Both the position numbers and the translations under genes were made by a program. A DNA stretch of 64,000 nt from Rhodocyclaceae bacterium (GTDB taxonomy: Bacteria; Pseudomonadota; Gammaproteobacteria; Burkholderiales; Rhodocyclaceae), in the NCBI GenBank assembly GCA_019455325.1, contig JACFMQ010000003.1, forward strand, positions 419,572 through 483,571, read 5' to 3'. A model generated the notes under the pieces. The model had not been told where the DNA came from, did not search any database, and worked only from the letters and a program-made list of their open reading frames with translations. This document shows, one piece after another, positions 1-8,567 of the stretch. Each line of letters starts with the position of its first letter. Within the stretch, counting starts at the first letter, position 1.

Positions 1-356
1 AGGTCTACCCGGTGGCGCTCGCCAAGGGCGCGCTCGGCCGCCATTACCGCGTCGGCTGGGAAGAGCAGAAGAAGGCCGGCGGCTCGCTGATCGACGAAGA
101 GAGCATGGTCGAGCTGCCCGACCGCCTGCCCGAGGGCATGACGCTGCCCGGCCACTACGATCCGGGCAGCGGCGCGACCGCGGCGCCGGGCGCCGTGCCG
201 GCGGAGTCGCAGTTGCCGGGGGCGGCCGCCGCGCCGATCCCGAACGCGCCGCCGGGCATGGGCGGACCCGCCGTGCCGTCGGCGCCGCCGGGCATGCCCG
301 GCACCGTCGCCGGGCCGGTGCCGAGCCACCCGCCCGGACTGGGAGGCGGCCAATGA
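1..356 (+). CDS. napG: NapG C-terminal part (5' end outside window)
   Basis: Only the last 117 or so residues are visible; the frame is open from base 3 and the start lies before the window. HYRVGWEEQKKAGGSL followed by a LPEGMTLPG stretch resembles the end of NapG, the periplasmic Fe-S protein that passes electrons from NapH towards the nitrate reductase. No Fe-S cysteines fall in the visible part, so the call leans on the downstream napH, with which it overlaps by four bases (ATGA). The last 55 residues are rich in Ala, Gly and Pro with several PPGM or PPGL units, which looks like an added low-complexity tail. Confidence 0.8.
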   Translation, partial: VYPVALAKGALGRHYRVGWEEQKKAGGSLIDEESMVELPDRLPEGMTLPGHYDPGSGATAAPGAVPAESQLPGAAAAPIPNAPPGMGGPAVPSAPPGMPGTVAGPVPSHPPGLGGGQ

Positions 357-1267
357 GCGCAGCGGCGAACACGCGCGTCGGCAGCGACGCCGTCGCGGCC
401 AAGGGCTGGCTGCGCGCGCACAAGTGGCTGCTGCTGCGGCGGGCGACGCAGTTCGCCATCCTCGGCCTGTTCCTGCTCGGCCCGCTGGCCGGCGTCTGGA
501 TCGTCAAGGGCAACCTCGCCTACAGCTACACCCTCGACATCCTGCCGCTGACCGATCCCTACGTCGCCCTGCAGTCGGCAATGACCGGCCACCTGCCGGA
601 GACGCTCGGCATCGTCGGCGTCGTCATCGTCGCCGTCTTCTATTTCCTCGTCGGCGGCCGCGCCTACTGCTCGTGGGTCTGCCCGGTGAACGTCGTCACC
701 GACACCGCCGGCTGGCTGCGCCGCCGCCTGGGCATCAAGGGCAGCGCGCATCTGGCGCGCGAGACGCGCTACTGGGTGCTGGCGATGACGCTGATCGGCT
801 CGGCCGTCACCGGCGTCGTCCTCTGGGAGCTGATCAACCCGGTGTCGATGCTGCACCGCGGGCTGATCTTCGGCATGGGCTTCGCGTGGGCGATCGTGCT
901 CGCCGTCTTCCTCTTCGACCTCTTCATCATGAGCCGCGGCTGGTGCGGGCGGCTCTGCCCGGTCGGCGCCTTCTACAGCCTGCTCGGCCGCTTCAGCCCG
1001 CTGCGCGTGTCGACGCCGCAGCGCGCCGCCTGCAACGACTGCATGGACTGCTTCGAGGTCTGTCCGGAACCGCAGGTGATCCGTCCGGCGCTGAAGGGCG
1101 CGGCCGGCGGCGCCGGCCCGGTGATCCTGGCGGCGGCTTGCACCAACTGCGGCCGCTGCATCGATGTCTGTGCGAAGGACGTGTTTCGCTTCGGAGCGCG
1201 TTTCGACAACGCGCCCCCGGTCGGCGAGGCGGACGGCGATCCGGCCGTGGCGCCTGGCAAATTCTGA
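353..1267 (+). CDS. napH: NapH, membrane quinol-oxidising ferredoxin-type protein
   Basis: NapH is an inner-membrane protein that, with NapG, oxidises quinol and feeds electrons to periplasmic nitrate reductase. The 304-residue product has four hydrophobic segments, two CxxxCP motifs on the membrane loops (YCSWVCPVN near residue 105 and WCGRLCPVGAFYS near 200) and two C-terminal [4Fe-4S] motifs (CNDCMDCFEVCPEP and CTNCGRCIDVCAKD). Length and order match the NapH family. The start overlaps the napG stop. The gene is followed after 38 bases by napB. NapH and its relatives differ little in sequence, but the nap neighbours make this call firm. Confidence 0.95.
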   Translation: MSAAANTRVGSDAVAAKGWLRAHKWLLLRRATQFAILGLFLLGPLAGVWIVKGNLAYSYTLDILPLTDPYVALQSAMTGHLPETLGIVGVVIVAVFYFLVGGRAYCSWVCPVNVVTDTAGWLRRRLGIKGSAHLARETRYWVLAMTLIGSAVTGVVLWELINPVSMLHRGLIFGMGFAWAIVLAVFLFDLFIMSRGWCGRLCPVGAFYSLLGRFSPLRVSTPQRAACNDCMDCFEVCPEPQVIRPALKGAAGGAGPVILAAACTNCGRCIDVCAKDVFRFGARFDNAPPVGEADGDPAVAPGKF

Positions 1268-1305
1268 TTTCAGTGATTCAACTTCAAGTGGAGGGAACTT
1301 CGATC

Positions 1306-1776
1306 ATGAAAACCCAGCTTCGACTCTCGATGGCCGCGCTGGCCGCCTGCTTCACCTTCTCCGCCCTCGCCGCCGACGCCACGACGTCGATGCGCGGTCT
1401 CGACGTCGCCGCTCCCGATCCGGTGGCGGCGGAAAAAAGCTACGTCGGCAAGCGTCCGGGCACGCAGGAACCGATCGCCCGCACCTTCAGCACGCAGCCG
1501 CCGCTGATTCCGCACGCCATCGAAAACTTCGACGAAGTGACGCTGGAGGAAAACCAGTGCCTCGACTGTCACGGCGCCGCCAACTACCAGAAGAAGAACG
1601 CGCCGAAGATCGGCGACAGCCATTTCGTCACCCGCGACGGCAAGAAGCTGAGCGAATCCTCGGCGGCGCGGCACAACTGCACGCAGTGCCACGTGCCGCA
1701 GGTCGATGCGCCGCCGCTGGTCGACAACGCCTTCCAGGGCGACAAGATCGTCAAGGGCGGCGGCGCCGCCAAGTAA
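1306..1776 (+). CDS. napB: NapB, diheme c-type electron-transfer subunit
   Basis: NapB is the periplasmic diheme cytochrome that delivers electrons to the catalytic NapA subunit. The 156-residue precursor starts with a Sec signal peptide (MKTQLRLSMAALAACF, then ALAADA). It carries two CxxCH heme sites, CLDCH and CTQCH, with the upstream PLIPHAIENF segment typical of the family. The ATG at 1306 follows a GAGGGAA ribosome-binding site. It is the last plus-strand gene of this unit and is followed by a strong terminator. napA and napD are not in the window and presumably lie upstream of napG. Confidence 0.95.
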   Translation: MKTQLRLSMAALAACFTFSALAADATTSMRGLDVAAPDPVAAEKSYVGKRPGTQEPIARTFSTQPPLIPHAIENFDEVTLEENQCLDCHGAANYQKKNAPKIGDSHFVTRDGKKLSESSAARHNCTQCHVPQVDAPPLVDNAFQGDKIVKGGGAAK

Positions 1777-1817
1777 GCGCGGCGGGCCGTCGCCGCGGGG
1801 GGCGGCGCATGGGTCGA

Positions 1818-1846
1818 CGGGGAGCCTCGTGCTCCCCGTTTCTTTT
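1818..1846 (+). terminator. Rho-independent terminator after napB
   Basis: CGGGGAGC (1818-1825) and GCTCCCCG (1831-1838) form a perfect 8-bp stem with a five-base loop, followed directly by TTTCTTTT. It lies between the convergent napB and napF genes and its T-run reaches the napF stop codon. Confidence 0.9.
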
Positions 1847-2328
1847 CAGCGGACGGCGATGGCCGCGGCCGGACAGGGCGCGACGCAGGCGCCGCAGCCG
1901 GTGCAGGCGGCCGCATCCAGCTCCGGCTGGGCGATGCCGCCCGGCTGCGGGCGGAAGCGGATGGCGCCGGCGTCGCACATCTCGCCGCAGACGCGGCATT
2001 CGACGAAGCGCCGCGCCAGGCATTTATCGTCGATGGCGGCGCGCAGCGTCCACGGCGCCGCGCCGCCTGCGCGCAGCAGCGCCGCCGGCTGGCAGCGGGC
2101 CGCGCAGTCGCCGCAGAAGGTGCATTCGCCGGCGCTGAAGTCGACGGTCGGGTAGCCGCCGTCGCCCTGGCGGACGATGCCCGTCGGGCAGGCGCGCGCG
2201 CAGTCGCCGCAGCGCGTGCAGCGGGCGGCGAACTCGGCCTCGGCGCGCGCCCAGGGCGGCCGCGGCGGCGCGCCGTGGGTCGCCACCCGCCCGCGCAGGA
2301 AGTTGCGCCGGCTGCTCGGGTCGTTCAT
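1846..2328 (-). CDS. napF: NapF, cytoplasmic ferredoxin-type protein
   Basis: NapF is a cytoplasmic Fe-S protein thought to act in maturation of NapA. The 160-residue product has cysteine clusters CTRCGDCARACP, CTFCGDCAARC and CTGCGACVAPCP plus a CRVCGEMC segment, fitting the family's [4Fe-4S] sites. An N-terminal RRNFLRG resembles a Tat-like or NapF-typical start. The ATG at 2328 is preceded by GAGGAAG, a good ribosome-binding site; the open frame reaches further upstream but has no better start. It is the third gene of the minus-strand napC unit and is separated from its neighbour by a terminator, so it may be expressed less than napC. Confidence 0.92.
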   Translation of the reverse strand: MNDPSSRRNFLRGRVATHGAPPRPPWARAEAEFAARCTRCGDCARACPTGIVRQGDGGYPTVDFSAGECTFCGDCAARCQPAALLRAGGAAPWTLRAAIDDKCLARRFVECRVCGEMCDAGAIRFRPQPGGIAQPELDAAACTGCGACVAPCPAAAIAVR

Positions 2329-2340
2329 CGTCGCTTCCTC

Positions 2341-2379
2341 AAAAAAACAAGGGCAGGCGAGGTTGCCCCCCGCCTGCCC
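2341..2379 (-). terminator. Terminator after the diheme cytochrome gene
   Basis: Read on the minus strand, GGGCAGGCG (2379-2371) pairs with CGCCTGCCC (2359-2351), then TTGTTTTTTT follows. A second, perfect 10-bp palindrome (CCGGGAATCC at 2391-2400 with GGATTCCCGG at 2403-2412) lies just upstream and has no T-run. The terminator ends within 15 bases of the napF start, so napF depends on readthrough or its own promoter. Confidence 0.85.
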
Positions 2380-2422
2380 TGTCGTTCGTTCCGGGAATCC
2401 GTGGATTCCCGGTGCGCGCCGC

Positions 2423-3283
2423 TTACTGCTTGACGGCCTTGATATCGCCGTCGGCACCGATGCCCAGCATGTAACCGAGCGAGACGTGGTGGAAGCGGCC
2501 GGTGGCCTTGTCGGCGTGGATGGCGACGCCCATCGGCACGGCCTTGCCGGCGGCGACGGCGCCCGACAGCTTGCGCGTGAAGGTGACGGTGTATTCGCCG
2601 CCCTTGTTCTCGCCGGTGGCCTGGACGCCGGCCGAGCCGCCTTCCATCTTGCGCGAGTCGGAGACCGAGCCGTCGACCGGCTTGGCACCCTTGCCGCTCT
2701 TCCACTGCATCAGCTCGTAGGCGCCGGCCTTCGTGTACTTGGTCTTCTTGTCGTCGGCGCCGGGCATGGTGCGGGCGTCGCCGTGGCAAGTGGCCCAACA
2801 ACCCATCTGGGCGCCGGCGATGGTCTTGCCGCCGGCGTCGACGGCGACCTTGTCGTCGGCGAACAGCACCGTCGCCTTGACGTCGTTGTCCTTGTCGCCG
2901 TGGTCGGCGCCGCCGGCCGGGGCCTTGAAGGTCAGGCGGACGTAGAGGTTGGCGGCGTCATACGCGGCCTGCACGGAGACCGGGAAGTTCATGGTCTTCG
3001 GCGCGCCCTTCGGCTCCAGCTCCTTGTCGGCCAGACGCTTCATCTCGAAGTTGAGGCCGCCCTTCTCCTCATGGCAGCCGACGCAGCTCTCGCCCTTGGT
3101 GAGGCCGGTGCGACCGCTGTGGTCGGACTTCTTCATGACCCACTCGATCGGCGTGACGCCGGCGTGGAAGACCTGGACGTCGCGCTTCGGCACCTTGGAC
3201 CAGTCGGGCGCCGCGACGGCAGCGGAAGAACCAAGGGCGAGCATGGCGCCCAGCACGGACAGCGATACGATCGATTTCTTCAT
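2423..3283 (-). CDS. Diheme cytochrome with ethylbenzene-dehydrogenase-type heme domain
   Basis: The 286-residue product has a clear signal peptide (MKKSIVSLSVLGAMLALG, then AAVAAPDW), so it acts in the periplasm. An N-terminal CVGCH heme site follows ESC at about residue 67. The larger C-terminal part resembles the ethylbenzene-dehydrogenase-related cytochrome b-type domain and holds a second heme-like site, CWATCH, which is CX3CH rather than CX2CH. It lies between napC and napF on the same strand, so an electron-transfer role in the nitrate pathway is inferred, perhaps accepting electrons from NapC. The substrate or partner cannot be read from the sequence. Similar proteins are usually annotated only as cytochrome c. 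Confidence 0.8.
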   Translation of the reverse strand: MKKSIVSLSVLGAMLALGSSAAVAAPDWSKVPKRDVQVFHAGVTPIEWVMKKSDHSGRTGLTKGESCVGCHEEKGGLNFEMKRLADKELEPKGAPKTMNFPVSVQAAYDAANLYVRLTFKAPAGGADHGDKDNDVKATVLFADDKVAVDAGGKTIAGAQMGCWATCHGDARTMPGADDKKTKYTKAGAYELMQWKSGKGAKPVDGSVSDSRKMEGGSAGVQATGENKGGEYTVTFTRKLSGAVAAGKAVPMGVAIHADKATGRFHHVSLGYMLGIGADGDIKAVKQ

Positions 3284-3369
3284 TGTTGCCTCTCCATAAA
3301 AGGTTGCTGCTTAACGGCGAGGCGGCCCGCCGGTTTGACCGGCCGCCAGCCCCCCCCCGGCCGGGACGA

Positions 3370-3960
3370 TCACTCGTCCTCGTCGTCCTCCGGCATGTTC
3401 TTCGGCTTGTGGTGCGCGATGCCCTTGTGGCAATCGATGCAGGTCTGGTTGTCCTCCTGGCCGATCTTGTGCATCTTGGCGGCGCGGGTCTTCTGCTTCT
3501 CGACGTTCATGTAGGTGAAGGAGTGGCAGTTGCGGCACTCGCGCGAGTCGCTCTTCTTCATCCGCGCCCACTCGTTCTGCGCCAAGCGCAGGCGGTGGGC
3601 CTCGAACTTCTCCTTGGTGTCGATGGTGCCCACGATCTTGCCGTAGACCTCCTTCGACGCCTGGATCTTGCGGATCATCTTGTACGTCCAGTCCTTCGGC
3701 ACGTGGCAGTCGGAGCAGACGGCGCGCACGCCGGTGCGGTTGGTGTAGTGGATGGTTTCCTTGTACTCGACGTAGACGTTGTCGCGCATCTCGTGACAGC
3801 CGATGCAGAACTGCTCGGTGTTGGTCGCCTCGAGCACGGTGTTGAAACCGCCCCAGAAGACGATGCCGGAGACGAAGCCGACGGCGAGCAGCGTCAGCAG
3901 GGAATACCTGGCGCTCGGCCGGCGCAGGAAGGCGATGAAGCCGCCGTTGTTATCGGACAT
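3370..3960 (-). CDS. napC: NapC/NirT-family tetraheme quinol dehydrogenase
   Basis: NapC is a membrane-anchored tetraheme cytochrome that oxidises quinol and reduces NapB and NapA. The 196-residue product has one N-terminal membrane anchor (residues 17-38) and four heme sites, CIGCH, CSDCH, CRNCH and CIDCH, all with normal spacing for the family. The ATG at 3960 gives the standard short cytoplasmic start (MSDNNGGF) and has a GAGAGGGG ribosome-binding site. It is the first gene of a minus-strand unit with the diheme cytochrome and napF. A NirT or TorC-type role is possible, but the nap setting favours NapC. Confidence 0.93.
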   Translation of the reverse strand: MSDNNGGFIAFLRRPSARYSLLTLLAVGFVSGIVFWGGFNTVLEATNTEQFCIGCHEMRDNVYVEYKETIHYTNRTGVRAVCSDCHVPKDWTYKMIRKIQASKEVYGKIVGTIDTKEKFEAHRLRLAQNEWARMKKSDSRECRNCHSFTYMNVEKQKTRAAKMHKIGQEDNQTCIDCHKGIAHHKPKNMPEDDEDE

Positions 3961-4052
3961 GTTGATGAGACCCCTCTCAGCTTTGTAGGATTCCGGCGGG
4001 GCGATCCGACATCGGGCACATCGGGTGCGCAAGGCCGCCGTGAGTGGGGGGC

Positions 4053-4094
4053 AGTCTATCGACCCACTTGGAGTAAGGGTTTGATCTAGATTAA
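4053..4094 (-). promoter_or_regulatory. FNR-type site and promoter for napC
   Basis: TTGATCTAGATTAA at 4081-4094 matches nine of ten bases of the FNR consensus TTGAT-N4-ATCAA. On the minus strand a GATAGA sequence (4060-4055) lies about 30 bases further on, where a -10 box would sit if FNR bound near -41.5. The 5' leader would then be about 85 bases. This points to anaerobic activation of napC. Binding is inferred. Confidence 0.7.
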
Positions 4095-4132
4095 CTAATG
4101 CACAATTTTCGTAGGTCTTTGCGGCGGAGCGC

Positions 4133-4996
4133 CTAGCGCCCGCCGCCGGCCTTGCCGGCCTTGCCGGCCATCGCCTGGCGCGCCTGGGCGATGGCGCCGG
4201 CGAGCGCCTCGGCCTCCTCGCTGCCCGGCGCGACGCCGGCGAGCGCCTTTTCCCAGTGCGCGACGGCCGCCGCGAAGTCGCCGCGTTCGCCGGCAGCGGC
4301 GCCGGCGAGCAGGCGCACCTGCGGGTCTTCCGGCGCCAGCTTCAGCGCCCGCTCGAGCAGTTCCGTCGGCCGGCCGCGGAAGGCGTTGCTGCTGATCGCC
4401 AGCATTTCGGCGTAGTCGGCGAGCAGCGACGGCTCGTTCTCGATCGCCGGGAAGATCTTGCCGTAGGCCTCGGCCGATTCGGCGTAGCGGCCGAGCATCT
4501 TGTACGAGCGGGCGAGCATGATCCAGCCCTTGGTGTCGTCCGGGTTCTCGCGCAGCCGCTGCGCCAGCTTGTCGACCATGGACTCGATGTCGCCGGCGGT
4601 GACGCGGTGCTGCGGCTTCGTGTTCTCCGGGTCGAGCGCCTCCGGCGTGCCGAGCTGGGCGTAGCCGGCCAGTCCGAGCAGCGGCAGCAGGAGGACGACC
4701 GCGATCGCCGCCTTGCGGCTGGGGGCGCTCTCGCGTTCGGTCCGCTCCGCGGGCTTGACCTCTTCGAGCAGGCGGCGCTGCAGTTCGCTCTTCGCCTGCG
4801 CGAAGGCGGCCGTGCCGAGCGAGCCTTCGTCGCGCTCGCGCTCCAGCTCGGCGAGCTGGTCGCGGAAGATGGCGAGGTTGGCGGCGTCGCGGTCGGTGGC
4901 GGTTTCCGCCGGCCGCGGGCGGCGCAGCAGAGGAACGGCGAGGAGGACGGCGGTGACGACGACGAGCAGCGTCGCCAGGGCGAGGAATGTGGTCAT
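4133..4996 (-). CDS. ccmI: CcmI, apocytochrome chaperone
   Basis: CcmI holds apocytochrome c for heme ligation by CcmF and CcmH. The 287-residue protein has an N-terminal membrane segment (about 4-24), a cytoplasmic coiled segment rich in charged residues (about 35-85), a second membrane segment (about 95-115) and a periplasmic TPR region ([22 protein letters not shown]). This is the usual two-part CcmI layout. Its ATG overlaps the ccmH stop by four bases. It is the last gene of the ccm operon. The C-terminus is a short Ala/Gly/Lys tail. Confidence 0.93.
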   Translation of the reverse strand: MTTFLALATLLVVVTAVLLAVPLLRRPRPAETATDRDAANLAIFRDQLAELERERDEGSLGTAAFAQAKSELQRRLLEEVKPAERTERESAPSRKAAIAVVLLLPLLGLAGYAQLGTPEALDPENTKPQHRVTAGDIESMVDKLAQRLRENPDDTKGWIMLARSYKMLGRYAESAEAYGKIFPAIENEPSLLADYAEMLAISSNAFRGRPTELLERALKLAPEDPQVRLLAGAAAGERGDFAAAVAHWEKALAGVAPGSEEAEALAGAIAQARQAMAGKAGKAGGGR

Positions 4997-5478
4997 TGCG
5001 GCTTGTCGTTCCGGCGGGAGGCGCCGAGCAGCTTCTCGGCGGCCTTCAGTTCTTCGGGGGTGAGCGCGGCGTCGGAGATGGCCTCGTTGCGCCGGCGCAG
5101 GTAGCGGACGAGCACCGTCAGGCCGATCAGCAGCAGCACGCCGGGGCCGGCCCAGAGCAGGAGGGTCGTGCCCTTGACCGGCGGCCGGTAGCGCACGAAG
5201 TCGCCGTAGCGGGCGACCATGAACTCCATGATCTCGTTGTCGGAGCGCCCCTCTTCGATCAGGTGGCGGATCTCGCGGCGGAAGTCGTTGGCGAGGTCGG
5301 CGTTCGAGTCGGCGATGCTCTGGTTCTGGCAGACCAGGCAGCGCAGTTCGGCGGTGATCGCCAGCATGCGCTTTTCGGTCAGCGGGTCGGCGGCGAGCGG
5401 CGGCGCGTCCTTGGCCAGCGCCGCCGACGACAGCGCGCCCAGCCAGAGGGCGGCGAGGAGAGCGAGGGCAGTCTTCAT
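4993..5478 (-). CDS. ccmH: CcmH, thiol-reducing heme-lyase subunit
   Basis: CcmH keeps the cysteines of apocytochrome c reduced for heme attachment. The 161-residue product has a signal peptide (MKTALALLAALWLGAL), the family signature LRCLVCQNQ with its two redox cysteines, and a C-terminal membrane anchor (about 105-128). It is the short CcmH form; the TPR part is carried by the separate ccmI gene. Start and stop overlap ccmG and ccmI by four bases each, so the genes are translationally coupled. Confidence 0.95.
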   Translation of the reverse strand: MKTALALLAALWLGALSSAALAKDAPPLAADPLTEKRMLAITAELRCLVCQNQSIADSNADLANDFRREIRHLIEEGRSDNEIMEFMVARYGDFVRYRPPVKGTTLLLWAGPGVLLLIGLTVLVRYLRRRNEAISDAALTPEELKAAEKLLGASRRNDKPQ

Positions 5479-6056
5479 TTGTTCAGCTCCGCGACCAGCG
5501 GCAATATCTTCTTCGTCAGATCGTCCGGGCTCACCGGACCGGTGTGCTTCATGCGGATGACGCCGGCCTTGTCGATGATGTAGGTCTCGGGCACGCCGTA
5601 GACGCCGTAGTCGATGCCGACGCGGCCGTCGAGGTCGAGCACCGACAACTGGTAGGGGTCGCCGTGGTCGGTCAGCCACTTGGCGGCGCGCTTGCGGGCC
5701 AGGAAATCCTCGGTCGCGGCGTCGGTCTTCGCCATGTCGGTGACGCCGTCGCCGCGCACCTCCTTGTAGTTGAGGCCGACCACCGGCACGATGCCCTTGC
5801 TGTTCAGCTCGACGAGGATCGGATGCTCCTGGCGGCACGACACGCACCACGAGGCCCAGACGTTGAGCAGCCAGACCTTGCCCTTCATGTCTTCGGGGCC
5901 GAACTTGCGGTCGGCGCCGAGCACCGGCAGCGAGAAGTTCGCCGCCGGCTTGCCGACCAGCGGCGACGGCACGTCGCGCGGGTTCAGGTTGAGGCCGACG
6001 CCGAGCAGGATGACGAGCGCGATGAAGCCGACCAGCGGCCAGAGGAACTTGTTCAT
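5475..6056 (-). CDS. ccmG: CcmG/DsbE thiol:disulfide oxidoreductase
   Basis: CcmG is a membrane-tethered thioredoxin-like protein that reduces the apocytochrome and CcmH. The 193-residue protein has an N-terminal anchor (residues 5-23), a thioredoxin fold with active site WASWCVSC, and a cis-proline segment GVPETYIID. The insertion and acidic residues expected of CcmG are present. The ATG at 6056 overlaps the ccmF stop by four bases; longer open frames upstream are antisense or out-of-frame artefacts of high GC. Confidence 0.95.
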   Translation of the reverse strand: MNKFLWPLVGFIALVILLGVGLNLNPRDVPSPLVGKPAANFSLPVLGADRKFGPEDMKGKVWLLNVWASWCVSCRQEHPILVELNSKGIVPVVGLNYKEVRGDGVTDMAKTDAATEDFLARKRAAKWLTDHGDPYQLSVLDLDGRVGIDYGVYGVPETYIIDKAGVIRMKHTGPVSPDDLTKKILPLVAELNK

Positions 6057-8047
6057 GCGGTTTGCCTGTTGCCGGAGGTGAGGGTTGCGGAAGCCGCCCG
6101 CGCCTTGACGCGGTAGCGGCGGTCGAAGATGGCGATCAGCCCGCCGATCGACATCAGCACGCAGCCGCCCCAGATCCAGTCGACGAAGGGCTTGTGGTAG
6201 ACGCGTACCGCCCACTCGCCCTCGGGCTTGTCGCGGTCGATCGGCTCGCCGAGCGAGACGTAGAGGTCGCGGAACAGGCCGGCGTCGATCGCCGCCTCGG
6301 TCATCGGCATCGCCGACGAGACGTAGGCGCGCTTCTCCGGCAGCATCTTCTTCAGCACGCGGTCGCCCTTGACCAGGTCGAAGTCGCCGGCGAGCGCCGT
6401 GTAGTTCGGCCCCTTCACCTCGTGCACGCCGTTGAAGCGGAATTCGTAGCCGGCGACCGCGACGGTGTCGCCCGGCCCCATCTTCACGTCCTTCTCCTGC
6501 TGGTAGCTGGTGACCATGGTGACGCCGACGACGAAGACGGCAACGCCGACGTGCGCCGTGTGCATGCCGAAGAAGTGCCGCGGCTGGCGCAGCACGCCGG
6601 CCATGAAGGAGCCGCCGGCGCGCGTCGCCTGCACGCGCTCGACGAAGTTGAGCGTGCCGGCGAAGACGATCCACGCGGCGAGCAGGATGCCGAACGCGCT
6701 CAGCGGCTTCCACGTGTCGTAGAAGAAGGGCAGCGCGACGGCGACCACGGCGGCCGCGGCGAAGGCCCAGCGCAGCGTACGCATGAGTTCGGCGGCGTTC
6801 GCCTCTTTCCAGCGGGCGAACGGCGCGACGCCGACGAGGAACAGCACCGGCACCATCAGCGGCACGAAGACCGCGTCGAAGTACGGCGGCCCGACCGAGA
6901 TCTTGCCCATGCCGAGCGCGTCGATGAGCAGCGGATAGAGCGTGCCGAGCAGCACCGACGCGCAGGCGACGACGAGCAGCACGTTGTTGGTGAGCAGCAG
7001 CGACTCGCGCGAGACCAGCCCGAAGCGCCCGCCCAGGCCGACCTTCGGCGCGCGCCAGGCGAAGAGCACGAGCGAGCTGCCGATGACGACGACGAGGAAG
7101 GCGAGGATGAAGATGCCGCGCTTCGGATCGGTGGCGAACGCATGCACCGAGGTGAGCACGCCGGAGCGGACGAGGAAGGTGCCCAAGAGCGACAGCGAGA
7201 AGGCGGAGATCGCCAGCAGCACCGTCCAGTTCTTGAAGCTGCCGCGCTTCTCGGTGACGGCGAGGCTGTGCACCAGCGCCGTGCCGACCAGCCAGGGCAT
7301 GAACGAGGCGTTCTCGACCGGATCCCAGAACCACCAGCCGCCCCAGCCCAGTTCGTAGTAGGCCCACCACGAGCCCATGGCGATGCCGAGCGTCAGGAAG
7401 ATCCAGGCCACCGTGGTCCACGGCCGCGACCAGCGCGCCCAGGCCGCGTCGAGCTGGCCGGAGAGCAGCGCGGCGACGGCAAAGGCGTAGGCCACCGAGA
7501 AGCCGACGTAGCCCATGTAGAGCAGCGGCGGGTGGATGATCAGGCCGGGGTCCTGCAGCAGCGGGTTCAGGTCGCGCCCTTCCTCGACGCCCGGCAGCAG
7601 ACGGTCGAACGGGTTCGAGGTGAACAGGATGAACAGCAGGAAGCCGGCGGTGACCAGGCCGAGCGTGCCGACGACGCGCGCCACCATCGCCTCCGGCAAC
7701 TGGCGCGAGAAGATCGTCACCGCCAGCGTCCACCACGAGAGCATCAGCACCCACAGCAGCAGCGAGCCCTCGTGCCCGCCCCAGACGCCGGAGACGCGGT
7801 ACTCGATCGGCAGCAGCGAATTCGAGTGGTTGGCGACGTAGGCCACCGAGAAGTCGTTGGCAATGAAGGCCCAGGTCAGGCAGCCGTAGGCGAAGGTGAC
7901 GAGCAGCCCCGCCGTCTGCGCCGCCGGCCGGGCGAAGCCGATCCAGGCGAGACGGTTGCGGTGCGCGCCGACGAGCGGCAGCACGCCCTGCAGCACGGAG
8001 ACGACGAGCGCCAGGATCAGCGCGAAATGACCGAGTTCGGGAATCAT
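6053..8047 (-). CDS. ccmF: CcmF, heme lyase membrane subunit
   Basis: CcmF is the large membrane protein that takes heme from holo-CcmE and ligates it to apocytochrome c. The 664-residue product has many membrane segments and the tryptophan-rich WWD signature GWGGWWFWDPVENASF near residue 225, with the conserved histidines of the family on flanking loops. The length is normal. It sits between ccmE and ccmG in the standard order. Confidence 0.97.
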   Translation of the reverse strand: MIPELGHFALILALVVSVLQGVLPLVGAHRNRLAWIGFARPAAQTAGLLVTFAYGCLTWAFIANDFSVAYVANHSNSLLPIEYRVSGVWGGHEGSLLLWVLMLSWWTLAVTIFSRQLPEAMVARVVGTLGLVTAGFLLFILFTSNPFDRLLPGVEEGRDLNPLLQDPGLIIHPPLLYMGYVGFSVAYAFAVAALLSGQLDAAWARWSRPWTTVAWIFLTLGIAMGSWWAYYELGWGGWWFWDPVENASFMPWLVGTALVHSLAVTEKRGSFKNWTVLLAISAFSLSLLGTFLVRSGVLTSVHAFATDPKRGIFILAFLVVVIGSSLVLFAWRAPKVGLGGRFGLVSRESLLLTNNVLLVVACASVLLGTLYPLLIDALGMGKISVGPPYFDAVFVPLMVPVLFLVGVAPFARWKEANAAELMRTLRWAFAAAAVVAVALPFFYDTWKPLSAFGILLAAWIVFAGTLNFVERVQATRAGGSFMAGVLRQPRHFFGMHTAHVGVAVFVVGVTMVTSYQQEKDVKMGPGDTVAVAGYEFRFNGVHEVKGPNYTALAGDFDLVKGDRVLKKMLPEKRAYVSSAMPMTEAAIDAGLFRDLYVSLGEPIDRDKPEGEWAVRVYHKPFVDWIWGGCVLMSIGGLIAIFDRRYRVKARAASATLTSGNRQTA

Positions 8048-8057
8048 CGCAGGGCGC

Positions 8058-8567
8058 TCAGTAAGCCGGCTTGGCGGCGGGTTGTTGGGCGGCCGGGGCG
8101 CCGGCAGCGGCCTCCTGCGCCGCCTTGTTCGTCGCGGCGCGCTCGTGCGCGTCGGCGACGGCCTGCGCCGCCTCCGGCGGCATGTAGTTCTCGTCGTGCT
8201 TGGCCAGCACCTCGCTGGCGACGAAGCGGGTGCCGTCCTCGGTCAGCTTGCCCTGGGCGACGACGCCTTTCCCCTCCTGGAAGAGGTCGGGCAGGATGCC
8301 CTTGTAGTTCACCAGGAGATCCGTCTCGGTGTCGGTGACGATGAAGGCCATGGTGACGCCGTCGGCCTCGCGCTTCACCGAGGCTTCCTTGACCATGCCG
8401 CCGATGCGGAAGGCCTTGCCCTGCGGCGCCTTGCCGGCGGCGACGTCGGTCGGCGAGACGTAGAAGGCGATGTTGCTGTTCAGCGCGTTCAACACCAGCG
8501 CGGCGGCGATGCCGAGGACGGCGAGGCCGCCGGCGATGAGGGCGATGCGTTTCTGACGGGCTTTCAC
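8058..8567 (-). CDS. ccmE: CcmE, periplasmic heme chaperone
   Basis: CcmE binds heme covalently through a histidine and hands it to CcmF. The 169-residue protein has one N-terminal membrane anchor (about 8-28), a beta-barrel body and the heme-binding motif [11 protein letters not shown], with His124 and Tyr128. The C-terminal 30 residues are a flexible Ala/Pro/Gln tail. ccmD ends one base before it. Confidence 0.96.
   Translation of the reverse strand: MKARQKRIALIAGGLAVLGIAAALVLNALNSNIAFYVSPTDVAAGKAPQGKAFRIGGMVKEASVKREADGVTMAFIVTDTETDLLVNYKGILPDLFQEGKGVVAQGKLTEDGTRFVASEVLAKHDENYMPPEAAQAVADAHERAATNKAAQEAAAGAPAAQQPAAKPAY

Noticed and set aside
2177-3514. A 445-codon plus-strand frame opposite the cytochrome and napF genes
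   Set aside because: It has no recognisable domain and covers three well-supported minus-strand genes.
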